Shown: positions 7,939 through 17,267 of the stretch, one piece after another | Layout: each line of letters opens with the position of its first letter | Numbering within the stretch: the first letter of the stretch is position 1 | NCBI RefSeq assembly: GCF_023195755.1 | Contig: NZ_CP096203.1 | Location: forward strand, 1,612,001 to 1,676,000 | Origin: Chryseobacterium nepalense | GTDB taxonomy: Bacteria > Bacteroidota > Bacteroidia > Flavobacteriales > Weeksellaceae | Direction: 5' to 3' | Length of the DNA: 64,000 nucleotides | The notes under the pieces: generated by a model | The model's input: only the letters and a program-made list of their open reading frames with translations | What the model was told of the DNA's origin: nothing | Databases searched by the model: none | Program-made: the position numbers and the translations under genes

Positions 7939-8706
7939 TTAATTATCCGGTTCATCATACAGCTGGCTTCCCCAAAACTGGATATCTCTTTCAGGCAGAT
8001 TAGAATGATAAAAGATTTCTTTCATTTCTTCTATTATTTTTGCAACAGCGTTCGGATCAGTAGTTCTGATTCTGGTTTCGTGGTTGTCTTTCACGCCGCT
8101 TCCCGTAAAATTAAGAGAACCTAAATAAGCAATCTCATCATCAATAATGTAAATTTTACTATGAATAAAGGTTTTATTAGTAGCGTTTCCATGAGTGGGG
8201 GAAACATATACTTTAAACGGAAACAGCTGTTTATAAGTATAATGATAAATCTTGGTTTTTTTTATTTTCTTAACGACCGAATCTCTTACCAAAAACATCA
8301 GAACAATCATAATAAAACCGTAGGCAAAGGTTACATTATTTAAAAAATACATTAATGCAAGCAAAATAAGGCCTAATCCGATCATCGCAAAAAGCAGCGT
8401 TCCTGAAAGGCTTATAAGATCATTCCTTTTTTGCTGTGCTTTTTCATCAACATGTCTATGCTGGATAATAAGCTTGTGAATATTTTTGTCATACCCGTAA
8501 AAGTCCTCGATTTCATCACTGGTAATCAACCGGATCTTAATTCCTTTAGAATGAAGGTAAATAAGCTCTTTAATTAAAAAAGGTGAAAGATAAGGAGAAA
8601 CAATTTTCACATTTTTCTGAGCATTCCTGATGTCCTGCAGCATCTTTGCACCCGCATTTTTTCCAATATAAATATCACAAAGTGCATTGTTGTAGAAAAT
8701 TCCCAT
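7939..8706 (-). CDS. Phospholipase D-like domain membrane protein
   Basis: The 255-residue product starting MGIFYNNALCDIYIG holds one clear HKD motif near the C-terminus (HSKIYIIDDEIAYLGSLNFTGSG: H-x-K-x4-D then GSxN). The N-terminal part (KMLQDIRNAQKNVKIVSPYLSPFLIKELI) is the usual first strand-helix unit of PLD-like nucleases and lipases. Between them are two hydrophobic segments (LLFAMIGLGLILLALMYFL and YGFIMIVLMFLV) predicted to form a membrane hairpin. The start at 8706 is chosen because an upstream TTG at 8778 would place codons across the terminator of the preceding gene. With one HKD motif, a dimer is likely needed for catalysis. The substrate may be phospholipid or nucleic acid. Confidence 0.75.
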   Translation of the reverse strand: MGIFYNNALCDIYIGKNAGAKMLQDIRNAQKNVKIVSPYLSPFLIKELIYLHSKGIKIRLITSDEIEDFYGYDKNIHKLIIQHRHVDEKAQQKRNDLISLSGTLLFAMIGLGLILLALMYFLNNVTFAYGFIMIVLMFLVRDSVVKKIKKTKIYHYTYKQLFPFKVYVSPTHGNATNKTFIHSKIYIIDDEIAYLGSLNFTGSGVKDNHETRIRTTDPNAVAKIIEEMKEIFYHSNLPERDIQFWGSQLYDEPDN

Positions 8707-8739
8707 ACCGAAATAAATTTTAATCCCATTTGAAAGGAC

Positions 8740-8767
8740 AAAAAAACTTTGCAAATAATTTGCAAAG
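8740..8767 (-). terminator. Terminator of the 8794-9612 esterase gene
   Basis: CTTTGCAAAT (8747-8756) and ATTTGCAAAG (8758-8767) are perfect arms around one base. On the minus strand seven T follow (A run at 8740-8746). It sits between two tandem minus-strand genes and separates their transcription. Confidence 0.75.
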
Positions 8768-8793
8768 CTACTGTTCAACTATTTATTAAATGT

Positions 8794-9612
8794 TTATTTT
8801 TTCAGTTTTTCAACTTTTTTGATTTCATTAAGCAATAAAGGAAAAGCAGGCAAGGCCATTCCTCCGTGATCGAATCCCTGAAGTTCGTACAATGTGGTTT
8901 CCTTATGGCCTTTCAGTTTCATCATACGGGCCATGTACGCATTTTCTTCATACCTTCCCAACAGTTCTTTTTCACGGTCACCGGTTATGAGAAGCAACGG
9001 CGGTGCATCTGCCCTAATGAAATGAAGCGGTGCATATTCATCAATTCTGGCATCCAGTTCATCAATCCCTTTCTCTTTTCTTATGGTAAAATGGGATATC
9101 ATTTGTCCGCTGAAAGGAACGATTGCGGCAAGCTTATTGGCATCAATTCCATAGGTATTGAGGTACATTTTATTTAATCCTACCATAATCGCAAGATAGC
9201 CTCCTGCTGAATGTCCGGAAATAAAAATTTTGCTTTCATCACCTCCGTATCTTTTAATATTATTAAAAACCCAGGCGGTAGCCGCTGCTGCATCTTCAAT
9301 ATATTTGGGAGCATTTACTTTTGGCGAAAGCCTGTAATTAACACCAATCACGGCAATACCTTTATTTTTTAAAGCTTCGGGAATTTCTTTTTCTCCACCT
9401 GTGATTCCTCCGCCATGAAACCAGATTACCGTGGAAAAGTTTTTAGTATTTTTAGGAACATATAGATCCAGAACGCATCTTTCGTCGATGTAAACATCAG
9501 ATGCATTCGTTTTTTCATCATAATAATGAATATTGTTTTCGGTACGGTATTCCTGTGAAAAAAACGGTACTGAAAACAGTGTAAAAATTAAAAATATCAG
9601 AATCCTTTTCAT
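8794..9612 (-). CDS. Secreted alpha/beta hydrolase (esterase)
   Basis: The 272-residue product begins at ATG 9612 (MKRILIFLIFTLFSVPFFSQE, a signal peptide); the in-frame TTG two codons upstream is less likely. It shows the esterase/lipase order FSTVIWFHGGGITGGEKEIP (HGGG oxyanion hole), FISGHSAGGYLAIM (nucleophile GHSAG), LLLITGDREKELLG (catalytic Asp) and LQGFDHGGM (catalytic His). It is a hormone-sensitive-lipase/BD-FAE-like enzyme, exported to the periplasm or outside. Several hydrolases of related fold lie in this 6-kb stretch, but they are on different strands and separately terminated. The substrate is unknown. Confidence 0.87.
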   Translation of the reverse strand: MKRILIFLIFTLFSVPFFSQEYRTENNIHYYDEKTNASDVYIDERCVLDLYVPKNTKNFSTVIWFHGGGITGGEKEIPEALKNKGIAVIGVNYRLSPKVNAPKYIEDAAAATAWVFNNIKRYGGDESKIFISGHSAGGYLAIMVGLNKMYLNTYGIDANKLAAIVPFSGQMISHFTIRKEKGIDELDARIDEYAPLHFIRADAPPLLLITGDREKELLGRYEENAYMARMMKLKGHKETTLYELQGFDHGGMALPAFPLLLNEIKKVEKLKK

Positions 9613-9716
9613 TGTCAACTTTATTTGATGGTTTAAAGATACAAATTGAAGTCCAGTTATATAAAAAATGAACCCGGAATATCCGGATTCATTGTAAATT
9701 CAGTATAAAAGCAGGC

Positions 9717-12446
9717 TTAAAAATTAAAATTAAGTCTTGTAAACACAAACCTTCCGTTTTGCCCGAACTGTGAGGTTGACCGGGAATAGATAAACTGGTC
9801 ATTATTACTGGACGCAGGGAGATTTTTAGTGGGATAAATATCAAACAGATTGTTCACCCCTGCTGTAAGACCGATATTCTTAGTAAACTGGTATGCTAAA
9901 GACACATCGGTAATGATTTTGTCGGTAATTTCCTGGTGTTCATTAGGAGAAACAATCCCGTCTCCATTGGCGTCGATAATATCCGGGCTGGTCACTTTAC
10001 CGAAATAGGTATTTCTAAGATAGAAAATGGCCTTTCCAAAACTAAGCTGATTGGATAAACTTGCTTTTACTCTCGGTACGGCTTCTTCCAGGTAAATTCT
10101 TGAAGCTTCGGAAAAATAGATATTTTCTAAGCTCGGGGACTGTAAAGAACCTGAGGAATGGATATCTCCCACTTTTTTGGTTTTGTTGAGGTTGACTGCA
10201 AAATTATTATCAAGTTTTAAACCTGAGAATCTAATATTATGGCTGATTACCACATCCAATCCTTTCGTTTCGGTATCTATTGCATTGGCAAAAAGCTGGG
10301 CTGCATTTACACCTGCAGCATCAAAAGCAGCCTGAGCCTGCGGAGAAACAGCAGCTCTTGTGAACTGTCCTGTAAGAACAATTCGGTCATCAATTCTGGT
10401 AAAATATCCGTCTGCTGTAAAACTCAGGTTCGCAGAAGGAATTTTATAAGTAAATCCCACACTCGCTGATTTTGAGGTTTCCTGTTTCAGGCTTGGAATT
10501 CCCAATAAATTGGCAATTCTGGAGTCATTGCTGAAAGTTCCCACTTCCAGAAGCTGTCCGTTGGTAAATAATGTGGAAGTTACATTATAATAAATCTGAT
10601 GAATAGAAGGCGCCCTGAAACCTGTAGAACCTGCAAACCTGAAGTTGAGATTATCATCAAGCTTAATTCTTGAAGCCAATTTATAATTAAATGTAGATCC
10701 GAAATCTGAATAATTTTCATAGCGCACTGCGGCATCAGCCAAAAGCCAGTCGGTAAAGTTGAATTCAAAATCGGCATATCCTGCCACGGCCTGTCGGTTT
10801 TTATTGACCGCATTTGCAGCCCTGAAACCTCCGAAAACCTGCGATCCGCCCGGAAGGAGATTCCCAAAGAAGTCAGTAGGCTTCAAATTATTCGGAGTAG
10901 CGGCCGTCTGTAAATTACCATTGATATCATACGCTGAATAGGAGGCTTCTTCTCCTGGTGTTATTTTAAAGTTTTCATAACGATGTTCTGCACCGAATGC
11001 GATGTTGATCCCGCTCCAAACATCATATTTTTTTGAAAAATCCAGATTAATGGTGTTTTGGGAAAACCTCAGCCCTCCTGCATCAAATTCATTTGGAGAA
11101 TTAAATCGTAAAGAGGTGTTCCCTGTGTTTTTTATATCATAGCTAAAAGAATTCTGCCCAAATGTATTGCTGAAATCAATATTCCAGCCTTTCCAGTTTC
11201 CTTTAATTCCTGCAGAAAGAGAAAGATCCTGAATATCGGTTCCGATCTGCGGCAAATATCCATTCGGGTATAATCCCGTAAAGGTTCTGCTTTGGTTGGG
11301 TCTTCTGTAAAAACCTCCGGAAGTACCGTGCCTGAAGCTGTAACCGCCAAAAGTATAAACTTTCCAGTTGTCATTCAACGGCACTTCAATATTGGCGAAA
11401 AGCTGATGATTATTCAATTTCGACTGTCCCACCTGCATATTAAAATCTTTTCTGTTCAATCCACGGTAAGCCAGCTCCTGATCGGTTACATTGGCGCCCA
11501 AAAGTCCTTGTAATGCAGAAATTGTAGTTGCCGACTGGATCTGATTCTGATAAGCCTGGGAAAAATAGTTTACATCCTGCGCATACTGGTGAATCGTATT
11601 AATAATCTGCTGTGAGTTTGCCGTATTGTTGATGTTGCTGAAAAGTGAAGAAAGATTGACACCGTTATTTAAAGCACGCTGTTCAATCGCATTGTAGGCA
11701 TTGAAAATATTTCCGCTTTCCGTTCCCGCTCTGAAAGTAGGATTCCTGAACTGTGAAGTCCAGGTAATATTGTAGAAACCTCCTTTTTTCCCGATTTTAT
11801 TCCCGTAATTAAGGTCAACCTGAATATTCTGACCGTCAAAATCTCCGGTATGATCATTTGCTGCAGGCGTAAGATTTCCGCCATAGCTTAACTGTCCCGT
11901 GAGTTTTCCGGTATCTTTTTTTAAGCCTAAATTAATAACTCCGGCAATCGCATCGGAACCATACTGCGCAGAAGCACCATCTCTTAAAACTTCAATCCTG
12001 TTGATGGCAAAAGACGGAATGGCATTCAGGTCTGTTCCTACCGTTCCTCTTCCCGGTGATCCGTTTACATTTACAAGTGCCGAAGTATGCCTTCTTTTTC
12101 CGTTTACCAAAACCAAAACCTGATCCGGCCCAAGGCCTCTCAGCTGTGCAGGGTCCAAATGATCGGTACCGTCTGCATTAGTCTGTATGGTTGATGTAAA
12201 TGATGGCGCAATGGCGTTAAGAATTTGTCCTATATTAGTTTGCGGTAAAATAACCGAAGACTCTTTAATATTAAACACATCCACCGGAACAGGACTGTCT
12301 GTTTTGGACCTCGCTCCACTTCTGGAACCCAGGATCACAACTTCTTCTACATTATTTGTTTTGAGTGTATCCTTTTCCTGTGCATAGGTAAATGTTCCCA
12401 GGAAAAATAATACGGAAGCCGAAAGTATAGCTTTTTTATTTTTCAT
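9717..12446 (-). CDS. TonB-dependent outer membrane receptor
   Basis: The 909-residue product starts MKNKKAILSASVLFFLGTFTYAQ, a signal peptide; an upstream Met at 12503 is rejected because the promoter lies between the two. The plug domain (about 30-190) has VEEVVILGSRSGARSKTDSPVPVDVF, NIGQILNAIAPSF, LRGLGPDQVLVLVNGKRRH and IPSFAINRIEVLRDGASAQYGSDAIAGVINL. The rest is a 22-strand beta barrel ending FVFTRLNFNF with a terminal phenylalanine, the signal for BAM assembly. There is no N-terminal carboxypeptidase-like domain and no SusD partner, so it resembles siderophore, vitamin or ion receptors more than glycan utilisation systems. The ligand is not assignable. A strong promoter and an inverted repeat lie upstream. 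Confidence 0.93.
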   Translation of the reverse strand: MKNKKAILSASVLFFLGTFTYAQEKDTLKTNNVEEVVILGSRSGARSKTDSPVPVDVFNIKESSVILPQTNIGQILNAIAPSFTSTIQTNADGTDHLDPAQLRGLGPDQVLVLVNGKRRHTSALVNVNGSPGRGTVGTDLNAIPSFAINRIEVLRDGASAQYGSDAIAGVINLGLKKDTGKLTGQLSYGGNLTPAANDHTGDFDGQNIQVDLNYGNKIGKKGGFYNITWTSQFRNPTFRAGTESGNIFNAYNAIEQRALNNGVNLSSLFSNINNTANSQQIINTIHQYAQDVNYFSQAYQNQIQSATTISALQGLLGANVTDQELAYRGLNRKDFNMQVGQSKLNNHQLFANIEVPLNDNWKVYTFGGYSFRHGTSGGFYRRPNQSRTFTGLYPNGYLPQIGTDIQDLSLSAGIKGNWKGWNIDFSNTFGQNSFSYDIKNTGNTSLRFNSPNEFDAGGLRFSQNTINLDFSKKYDVWSGINIAFGAEHRYENFKITPGEEASYSAYDINGNLQTAATPNNLKPTDFFGNLLPGGSQVFGGFRAANAVNKNRQAVAGYADFEFNFTDWLLADAAVRYENYSDFGSTFNYKLASRIKLDDNLNFRFAGSTGFRAPSIHQIYYNVTSTLFTNGQLLEVGTFSNDSRIANLLGIPSLKQETSKSASVGFTYKIPSANLSFTADGYFTRIDDRIVLTGQFTRAAVSPQAQAAFDAAGVNAAQLFANAIDTETKGLDVVISHNIRFSGLKLDNNFAVNLNKTKKVGDIHSSGSLQSPSLENIYFSEASRIYLEEAVPRVKASLSNQLSFGKAIFYLRNTYFGKVTSPDIIDANGDGIVSPNEHQEITDKIITDVSLAYQFTKNIGLTAGVNNLFDIYPTKNLPASSNNDQFIYSRSTSQFGQNGRFVFTRLNFNF

Positions 12447-12473
12447 ACATTGCTCTTTTACTATTTGAAGCAG

Positions 12474-12504
12474 CAAATGTAAAGCATATTTATTAGTCCA
12501 CAAA
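12474..12504 (-). promoter_or_regulatory. TonB receptor promoter (TTTG-N19-TACATTTG)
   Basis: On the minus strand TTTG (12504-12501), a 19-bp spacer and TACATTTG (12481-12474) fit the Bacteroidota sigma consensus in both boxes and spacing. It lies 27 bp before the start codon. Confidence 0.7.
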
Positions 12505-12518
12505 ATTTATAGACTAAT
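12492..12518. promoter_or_regulatory. Candidate operator overlapping the -33 box
   Basis: ATTAGTC (12492-12498) and GACTAAT (12512-12518) are a perfect 7-bp inverted pair with 13 bp between, straddling the -33 element of the TonB receptor promoter. Such placement suits a dimeric repressor, but the protein is unknown and chance is not excluded. Confidence 0.35.
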
Positions 12519-12553
12519 TAAATACAGAAATTTTAAACCTCTGTTTTTGTTTT

Positions 12554-14887
12554 TTAAATCTTAGTTAGTTTAGCATATTTCAGAATAAGATTTTTTTCTC
12601 CTTCATGCTGGAAAATAACCTTTGCTTTGATATTCTGAGGATCGGTACCATCCAGGAAAGTCACTTCACCGATTCCGAAACGGTCGTGTCTTACTTTATC
12701 GCCTACTTCTATATCCTGAGAAGATGCGCCGCTCGGATTGATGATTTTTGCAGTGCTCACCGGTTTAAGCTTTCTCGGTTCTGCAATAGGTTTAGAATCT
12801 CCGCTTCTTTCGATGGTTTTCTTTTCAACTTTTTTGAAACTTCTCATTTCAGACGGATGCTCGTCGAAAATATTGGATCTTACCCCTGAATTATTGATGA
12901 AACGTTTTTCAATAGCCGGATTTACGAATTCCAGATAGATATCATCAATTTCACTAAGGAATCTTGACGGTTCCGCATCAGTAATTTTCCCCCACTGAAA
13001 TCGTGAAATGGCATATGAGAAAAAAGCCTGCTTTTCAGCTCTCGTGAGAGCAACATAGAACAAACGTCTTTCTTCTTCGAGATCTTCCCTGGTAGATGAA
13101 CTCATAAAGCTCGGGAACAGGTTTTCTTCCAGACCCACCAGATGTACAACCGGGAATTCCAGCCCTTTTGAAAGGTGAATGGTCATTAAAGAAACCATAT
13201 CTTCTTCATTATTTTTATCTTGGGTATCTGCGGAAAGGGCAATATTTTCAAGGAAATTCGGTAAGCTTGGATCACCGTCTTCCAGCTGCATCTGCTCTTC
13301 GATAAACCCCTGCATAGAGTTCATTAATTCCTGAACGTTTTCTACACGGGAAATTCCTTCCGGTGTCTGATCGTCTTTTAGGAATTTAATCAGTCCGCTT
13401 CTTTTGGCAACTTCCATGGCCACACTGTAAGCCGTTTCTGTTTTAAGCAATACCTGAAATGCTTTAATCATCGACCAGAAATCACTGAGCTTATTCAAAA
13501 CGCCATTGTTAAAGCCTAAATGCGGTGAATACATCGTAAGATTATCTAATACTTTCGATACCGAAACATTTTGTGCATCAGCAAATACAACCAACTTGTT
13601 CTGAGTAGTTTCACCGATTCCTCTTGCAGGATAATTAATAATCCGCATCAATGCTTCAGAATCATTTTCGTTCACCAAAAGCCGAAGGTAGGCAATCAGG
13701 TCTTTTACCTCTTTCCTTTGATAGAAAGACAGACCTCCATATACTTTATACGGAATATTCTTACGCCTTAATGCATCTTCAAAAGCCCGTGTCTGGGAGT
13801 TGGTGCGGTATAAGATTGCAAAATCACTGTATTTCCTCTGTTCACGGTTTCTGGTTTCCCAGATATTTCCGGCCACAAAATTCGCTTCATCGGCATCTGA
13901 AAGAGAGCGGTAAATCTTGATTTTGTCTCCTTCTTCATTTTCACTGAAAACATTCTTCTTGAACTGCTGAAGGTTTTTAGCAATAACCACATTGGCCGCA
14001 TTTACAATGTTCTGGGTAGAACGGTAATTCTGCTCCAGGGAAACTGTTACTGCTTCCGGATAGTCTTTTTTAAAGTTTAAAATATTATAGATATTGGCAC
14101 CACGGAATGAGTAAATAGACTGTGCATCATCTCCCACGACGCAGATATTTTCAAATTTTGAAGCCAACGCTTTTACAATAAGGTACTGGGAATGGTTGGT
14201 ATCTTGATACTCATCCACGAGAATATACCTGAATCTGTCCTGATACTTAGCCAGTACTTCCGGAAAGCGGGTAAGCAGCTCATTGGTTTTAAGCAAAAGG
14301 TCGTCAAAATCCATAGACCCGTTTTTGAAGCACTGCTCAACATATCGCTGATAGATCTGCCCAATAAACTTCATATTGGCCTTTTCGTCGGCCTCAATAA
14401 GTTCGGGATTGGCATAATAAGCCTTTACGGTAATCAGATTATTTTTATAGGTAGAAATTCTTGCCTGAACTTTTTTAGGTTTATACAAATCGGCATCAAT
14501 ATTCATATCTTTCAATACTTTTTTGATGACATTCAGGGCATCCTGCTGATCATAAATGGTAAAATTGGAAGGATATCCCAGATAGTGCGCTTCATTTCTC
14601 AGAATCCTTGCAAAAACCGAGTGAAAAGTTCCCATCCAGAGACTTCTTGCATTGCTCTGCCCCACCACTTTGGCAATACGTTCCTTCATTTCTTTTGCTG
14701 CCTTGTTGGTAAAGGTTAATGCTAAAATATTAAAAGGATCTACGCCGTTTGTAATGAGATGTGCGATACGCATGGTAAGCACACGCGTCTTCCCTGAACC
14801 TGCTCCCGCAAGAACCATTAACGGTCCCTGTAACGTGGTAACAGCTTCAAATTGTGATTCATTCAGTCCTTTCAGATAATCCTCCAT
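12554..14887 (-). CDS. UvrD/PcrA-type ATP-dependent DNA helicase
   Basis: This 777-residue protein is a superfamily 1A 3'-5' helicase. Motifs visible in order are the Q-motif LNESQFEAV, motif I MVLAGAGSGKTRVLT, Ia FNILALTFTNKAAKEM, II ILVDEYQDTNHSQY (DEYQD), III VVGDDAQSIYSFRGA, IV VSLEQNYRST, V VSLMTIHLSKGLEFPVV and VI EEERRLFYVALTRA. The C-terminal tail ends with a Tudor-like element (VGDKVRHDRFGIGEVTFLDG), as in PcrA/UvrD proteins that contact RNA polymerase. Role: DNA unwinding in nucleotide excision and mismatch repair. A TAATTTTG promoter box lies at 14917-14910 on the minus strand, 22 bp before the start. Confidence 0.95.
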   Translation of the reverse strand: MEDYLKGLNESQFEAVTTLQGPLMVLAGAGSGKTRVLTMRIAHLITNGVDPFNILALTFTNKAAKEMKERIAKVVGQSNARSLWMGTFHSVFARILRNEAHYLGYPSNFTIYDQQDALNVIKKVLKDMNIDADLYKPKKVQARISTYKNNLITVKAYYANPELIEADEKANMKFIGQIYQRYVEQCFKNGSMDFDDLLLKTNELLTRFPEVLAKYQDRFRYILVDEYQDTNHSQYLIVKALASKFENICVVGDDAQSIYSFRGANIYNILNFKKDYPEAVTVSLEQNYRSTQNIVNAANVVIAKNLQQFKKNVFSENEEGDKIKIYRSLSDADEANFVAGNIWETRNREQRKYSDFAILYRTNSQTRAFEDALRRKNIPYKVYGGLSFYQRKEVKDLIAYLRLLVNENDSEALMRIINYPARGIGETTQNKLVVFADAQNVSVSKVLDNLTMYSPHLGFNNGVLNKLSDFWSMIKAFQVLLKTETAYSVAMEVAKRSGLIKFLKDDQTPEGISRVENVQELMNSMQGFIEEQMQLEDGDPSLPNFLENIALSADTQDKNNEEDMVSLMTIHLSKGLEFPVVHLVGLEENLFPSFMSSSTREDLEEERRLFYVALTRAEKQAFFSYAISRFQWGKITDAEPSRFLSEIDDIYLEFVNPAIEKRFINNSGVRSNIFDEHPSEMRSFKKVEKKTIERSGDSKPIAEPRKLKPVSTAKIINPSGASSQDIEVGDKVRHDRFGIGEVTFLDGTDPQNIKAKVIFQHEGEKNLILKYAKLTKI

Positions 14888-15023
14888 GCTTGCAAAAAAT
14901 TTGGGAACACAAAATTAGTGTATTATATGGAGAATTCAAATTCGATGATACTGTAAATAGTGTTAAATTAATTCTTTAAAACTATAAATTTTCAGAGAAG
15001 TTGTAAGAAATATGATAATTTAT

Positions 15024-15398
15024 CTAAGGTAATTTTATGTAATGCCTGATTCTTTCCACCATATTTCCCAGATCGAAAGGTTTGGCAATAAATTCATCTG
15101 CACCTGCATCCAGCGCAGACTGTTCCAATCCGCGGCTTGCCGACATGATGAGTACGGGAATGTCCTGAAAATGTTCATGAGCTTTGATAAGCTTGCAAAA
15201 ATCTCTGCCATCTTCACCGGAAAGCCACATATCCATTAAAATAACATCAGGTTTCATATGAGGATCCAGTGCACTGAACATTTCCGAACCTTTATAAAAC
15301 TTGGCAACTTCAAACCCCTCAAAATCGAGCATCATTTCAATAGAATCAACAATCGCGGGACTGTCATCCACTACCATAATTTTTGCAGCATTAGACAT
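15024..15398 (-). CDS. Single-domain response regulator
   Basis: A 124-residue stand-alone receiver (CheY-like) domain. The acidic pair is in IMVVDDSP (about 8-15), the phospho-acceptor Asp is in PDVILMDMWLSGEDG (about residue 52), the conserved Thr/Ser in VLIMSASRG and the Lys in DEFIAKPFDLGNM. There is no output domain, so it must act through protein contact or phosphorelay. The gene begins 12 bp after the stop of the multi-PAS histidine kinase gene on the same strand, which makes that kinase its probable partner. The output of the pathway is not indicated. Confidence 0.9.
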   Translation of the reverse strand: MSNAAKIMVVDDSPAIVDSIEMMLDFEGFEVAKFYKGSEMFSALDPHMKPDVILMDMWLSGEDGRDFCKLIKAHEHFQDIPVLIMSASRGLEQSALDAGADEFIAKPFDLGNMVERIRHYIKLP

Positions 15399-15410
15399 GA
15401 TAAACTTAAA

Positions 15411-17267
15411 TTAATTTTTATACTTGGGGATTCTGAAGCAAAAATCAGACCCTTCTCCTTCTGAAGAGGAAACAAAAATTTCTCCGCCTGTCCTTCTTAT
15501 AATTTCAGCTGAGATAAAAAGTCCCAGTCCGAGCCCTGAAAATGTATAATCTTTTGATCCGCTGATCCGGTAATACTGTTCAAAAACTTTTGACTGTTTA
15601 TCCTTAGGAATACCGATCCCGAAATCTTTAACATTAAATTGCGCCCGATCTCCGTGTAAGCTTGTGGAAATATGTACTTCATCAGCATCCGGTGAATATT
15701 TGATGGCGTTGCTGATAAGGTTGGCTATTACCTGAGATATTCTGTGCCGGTCTGCAAAAACATCCCCGATTGCGACGGATCTGCTTACAAAAAGTTTATG
15801 TCTTGAAGTCATTTGCTGCTCTTCTACCACTTCATCCACCAGTTTATCAAAATCAAATAGAGATTCATTAAGCTGCATCTGCCCTTTCTGTATTTTGGTT
15901 ACATCAAGCAATTCGTTGATAAGTCCCGTTAACAAATCAATCTGATAATCCATTCTTCTGGCAACATTTGCATTTTTAGGATCACCTGCTTTTTCAAGAT
16001 TGTTCTTAATGAACTGAGTATATAATTTCAGGCTGGTAAGCGGTGTCTTAAGCTCATGGCTTGCTATTCCCAGAAAATTATCTTTCTGGGTTTCGAGTTG
16101 CTTGAATTCGTCAATATCCGTAAAAGTCCCCGTCCATTGATTGACTTCCCCGTTTTCGGCAAAATTAGGAACTGCTCTTCCGAGGAACCATCTGTAATTT
16201 CCTTTCTGCACAGGATCTTCAAGCTCATATTCCATTACGAAAGGGGTATTTGTTTTTATGCAGTCTTCCCATACCTGATCAACTTTTGCTATGGTTTCCG
16301 GCCGCATCATCCTTTTCACAAGACTGGTCTGGTTTTCGTTTTCCGTTGAGCCGGTATATCGGTACCAGCTTTTATTCATGTAGGTAATTTCTCCTTTCGT
16401 ATCGCAGGTCCAGACAAACTGAGGCATAGAATCTGCAAGATCCCGGAATTTCTTTTCCCTTTCCTGAATTTCTTTTTTTGCCATTACCAGATCTGTAATG
16501 TCTACGGCCATGTTCAGGATGGCATATACTTCACCGGTAGGACTTTTCAGGGGTTTATAAGAAAAGTCATAATAAAATGTCTGAAGTTTTCCGTTTACCA
16601 TAAGATCCGCACTGGCTTCTTTAGATGCATATGTTTCTCCGGTTTTGAAAATGTTTTTCAGGAGACCGATAAATGGCTGCCCCTCAAGTTCCGGAAGTGC
16701 ATCTTCCAGCTTCATTCCTATTACAGAAGCACTTTTACCCCAGGTTTTAAGCATTTGTTCATTGGCAAACTCTATATATAATTCTTCAGTACGGTAGATC
16801 GCTATGGGATAATCAGATTTTTTAATGAGATGTTCAAAGCGGTATTCACTTTCCTTAAGTTTTCTTTCTGAAAAGATCTGATCGGTAACTTCCGTGGCAA
16901 CAATGCTTATTCCGATGATTTTTTTATCGTCATTATAAACCGGAGCAAAAATAAAAGTAAAGAAATATTCTTCATATTTACCATATTTTTCTAAGAATAC
17001 AGGCCATTTGTTTCCTTTAAAAATTTCTCCTGTACGGTAAACATTTTCTAAAATTTCCTTGAAACCCTGCTCAATTATTTCAGGAAGTATCTCAAATAAA
17101 GATCTGCCAATAACAGAAGCTTCTTTGCCCCAAATTTCCAACATCTGCGGATTGGCACTGTTGATACTGAAATTATCACCGGTTAGCAGACACATGGCTA
17201 CAGGCGCCTGGCTAAAGAGCGTAATGAGCGACTCCTGTGAAACATTTTGCTCTAAAAAGCTTTTCAT
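15411..17267 (-). CDS. Multi-PAS sensor histidine kinase
   Basis: A 618-residue cytosolic hybrid of three PAS domains (about 15-130, 140-260 and 270-390) followed by a HisKA dimerisation domain with the phospho-acceptor in FLGIASHELKTPLTSLK (about residue 400) and an HATPase domain with N box NLISNAIKYSPDADEV, G1 DFGIGIPKD and G2 GLGLGLFISAEI. No membrane segment or signal peptide is visible, so it likely senses an internal signal such as redox state or a small ligand through the PAS domains. It is the first gene of a pair with the single-domain response regulator directly downstream. Confidence 0.93.
   Translation of the reverse strand: MKSFLEQNVSQESLITLFSQAPVAMCLLTGDNFSINSANPQMLEIWGKEASVIGRSLFEILPEIIEQGFKEILENVYRTGEIFKGNKWPVFLEKYGKYEEYFFTFIFAPVYNDDKKIIGISIVATEVTDQIFSERKLKESEYRFEHLIKKSDYPIAIYRTEELYIEFANEQMLKTWGKSASVIGMKLEDALPELEGQPFIGLLKNIFKTGETYASKEASADLMVNGKLQTFYYDFSYKPLKSPTGEVYAILNMAVDITDLVMAKKEIQEREKKFRDLADSMPQFVWTCDTKGEITYMNKSWYRYTGSTENENQTSLVKRMMRPETIAKVDQVWEDCIKTNTPFVMEYELEDPVQKGNYRWFLGRAVPNFAENGEVNQWTGTFTDIDEFKQLETQKDNFLGIASHELKTPLTSLKLYTQFIKNNLEKAGDPKNANVARRMDYQIDLLTGLINELLDVTKIQKGQMQLNESLFDFDKLVDEVVEEQQMTSRHKLFVSRSVAIGDVFADRHRISQVIANLISNAIKYSPDADEVHISTSLHGDRAQFNVKDFGIGIPKDKQSKVFEQYYRISGSKDYTFSGLGLGLFISAEIIRRTGGEIFVSSSEGEGSDFCFRIPKYKN

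Noticed and set aside
9717..12446. A SusC-type polysaccharide utilisation receptor
   Set aside because: No SusD gene follows, and the N-terminal carboxypeptidase-like domain and the usual longer length of SusC are missing.
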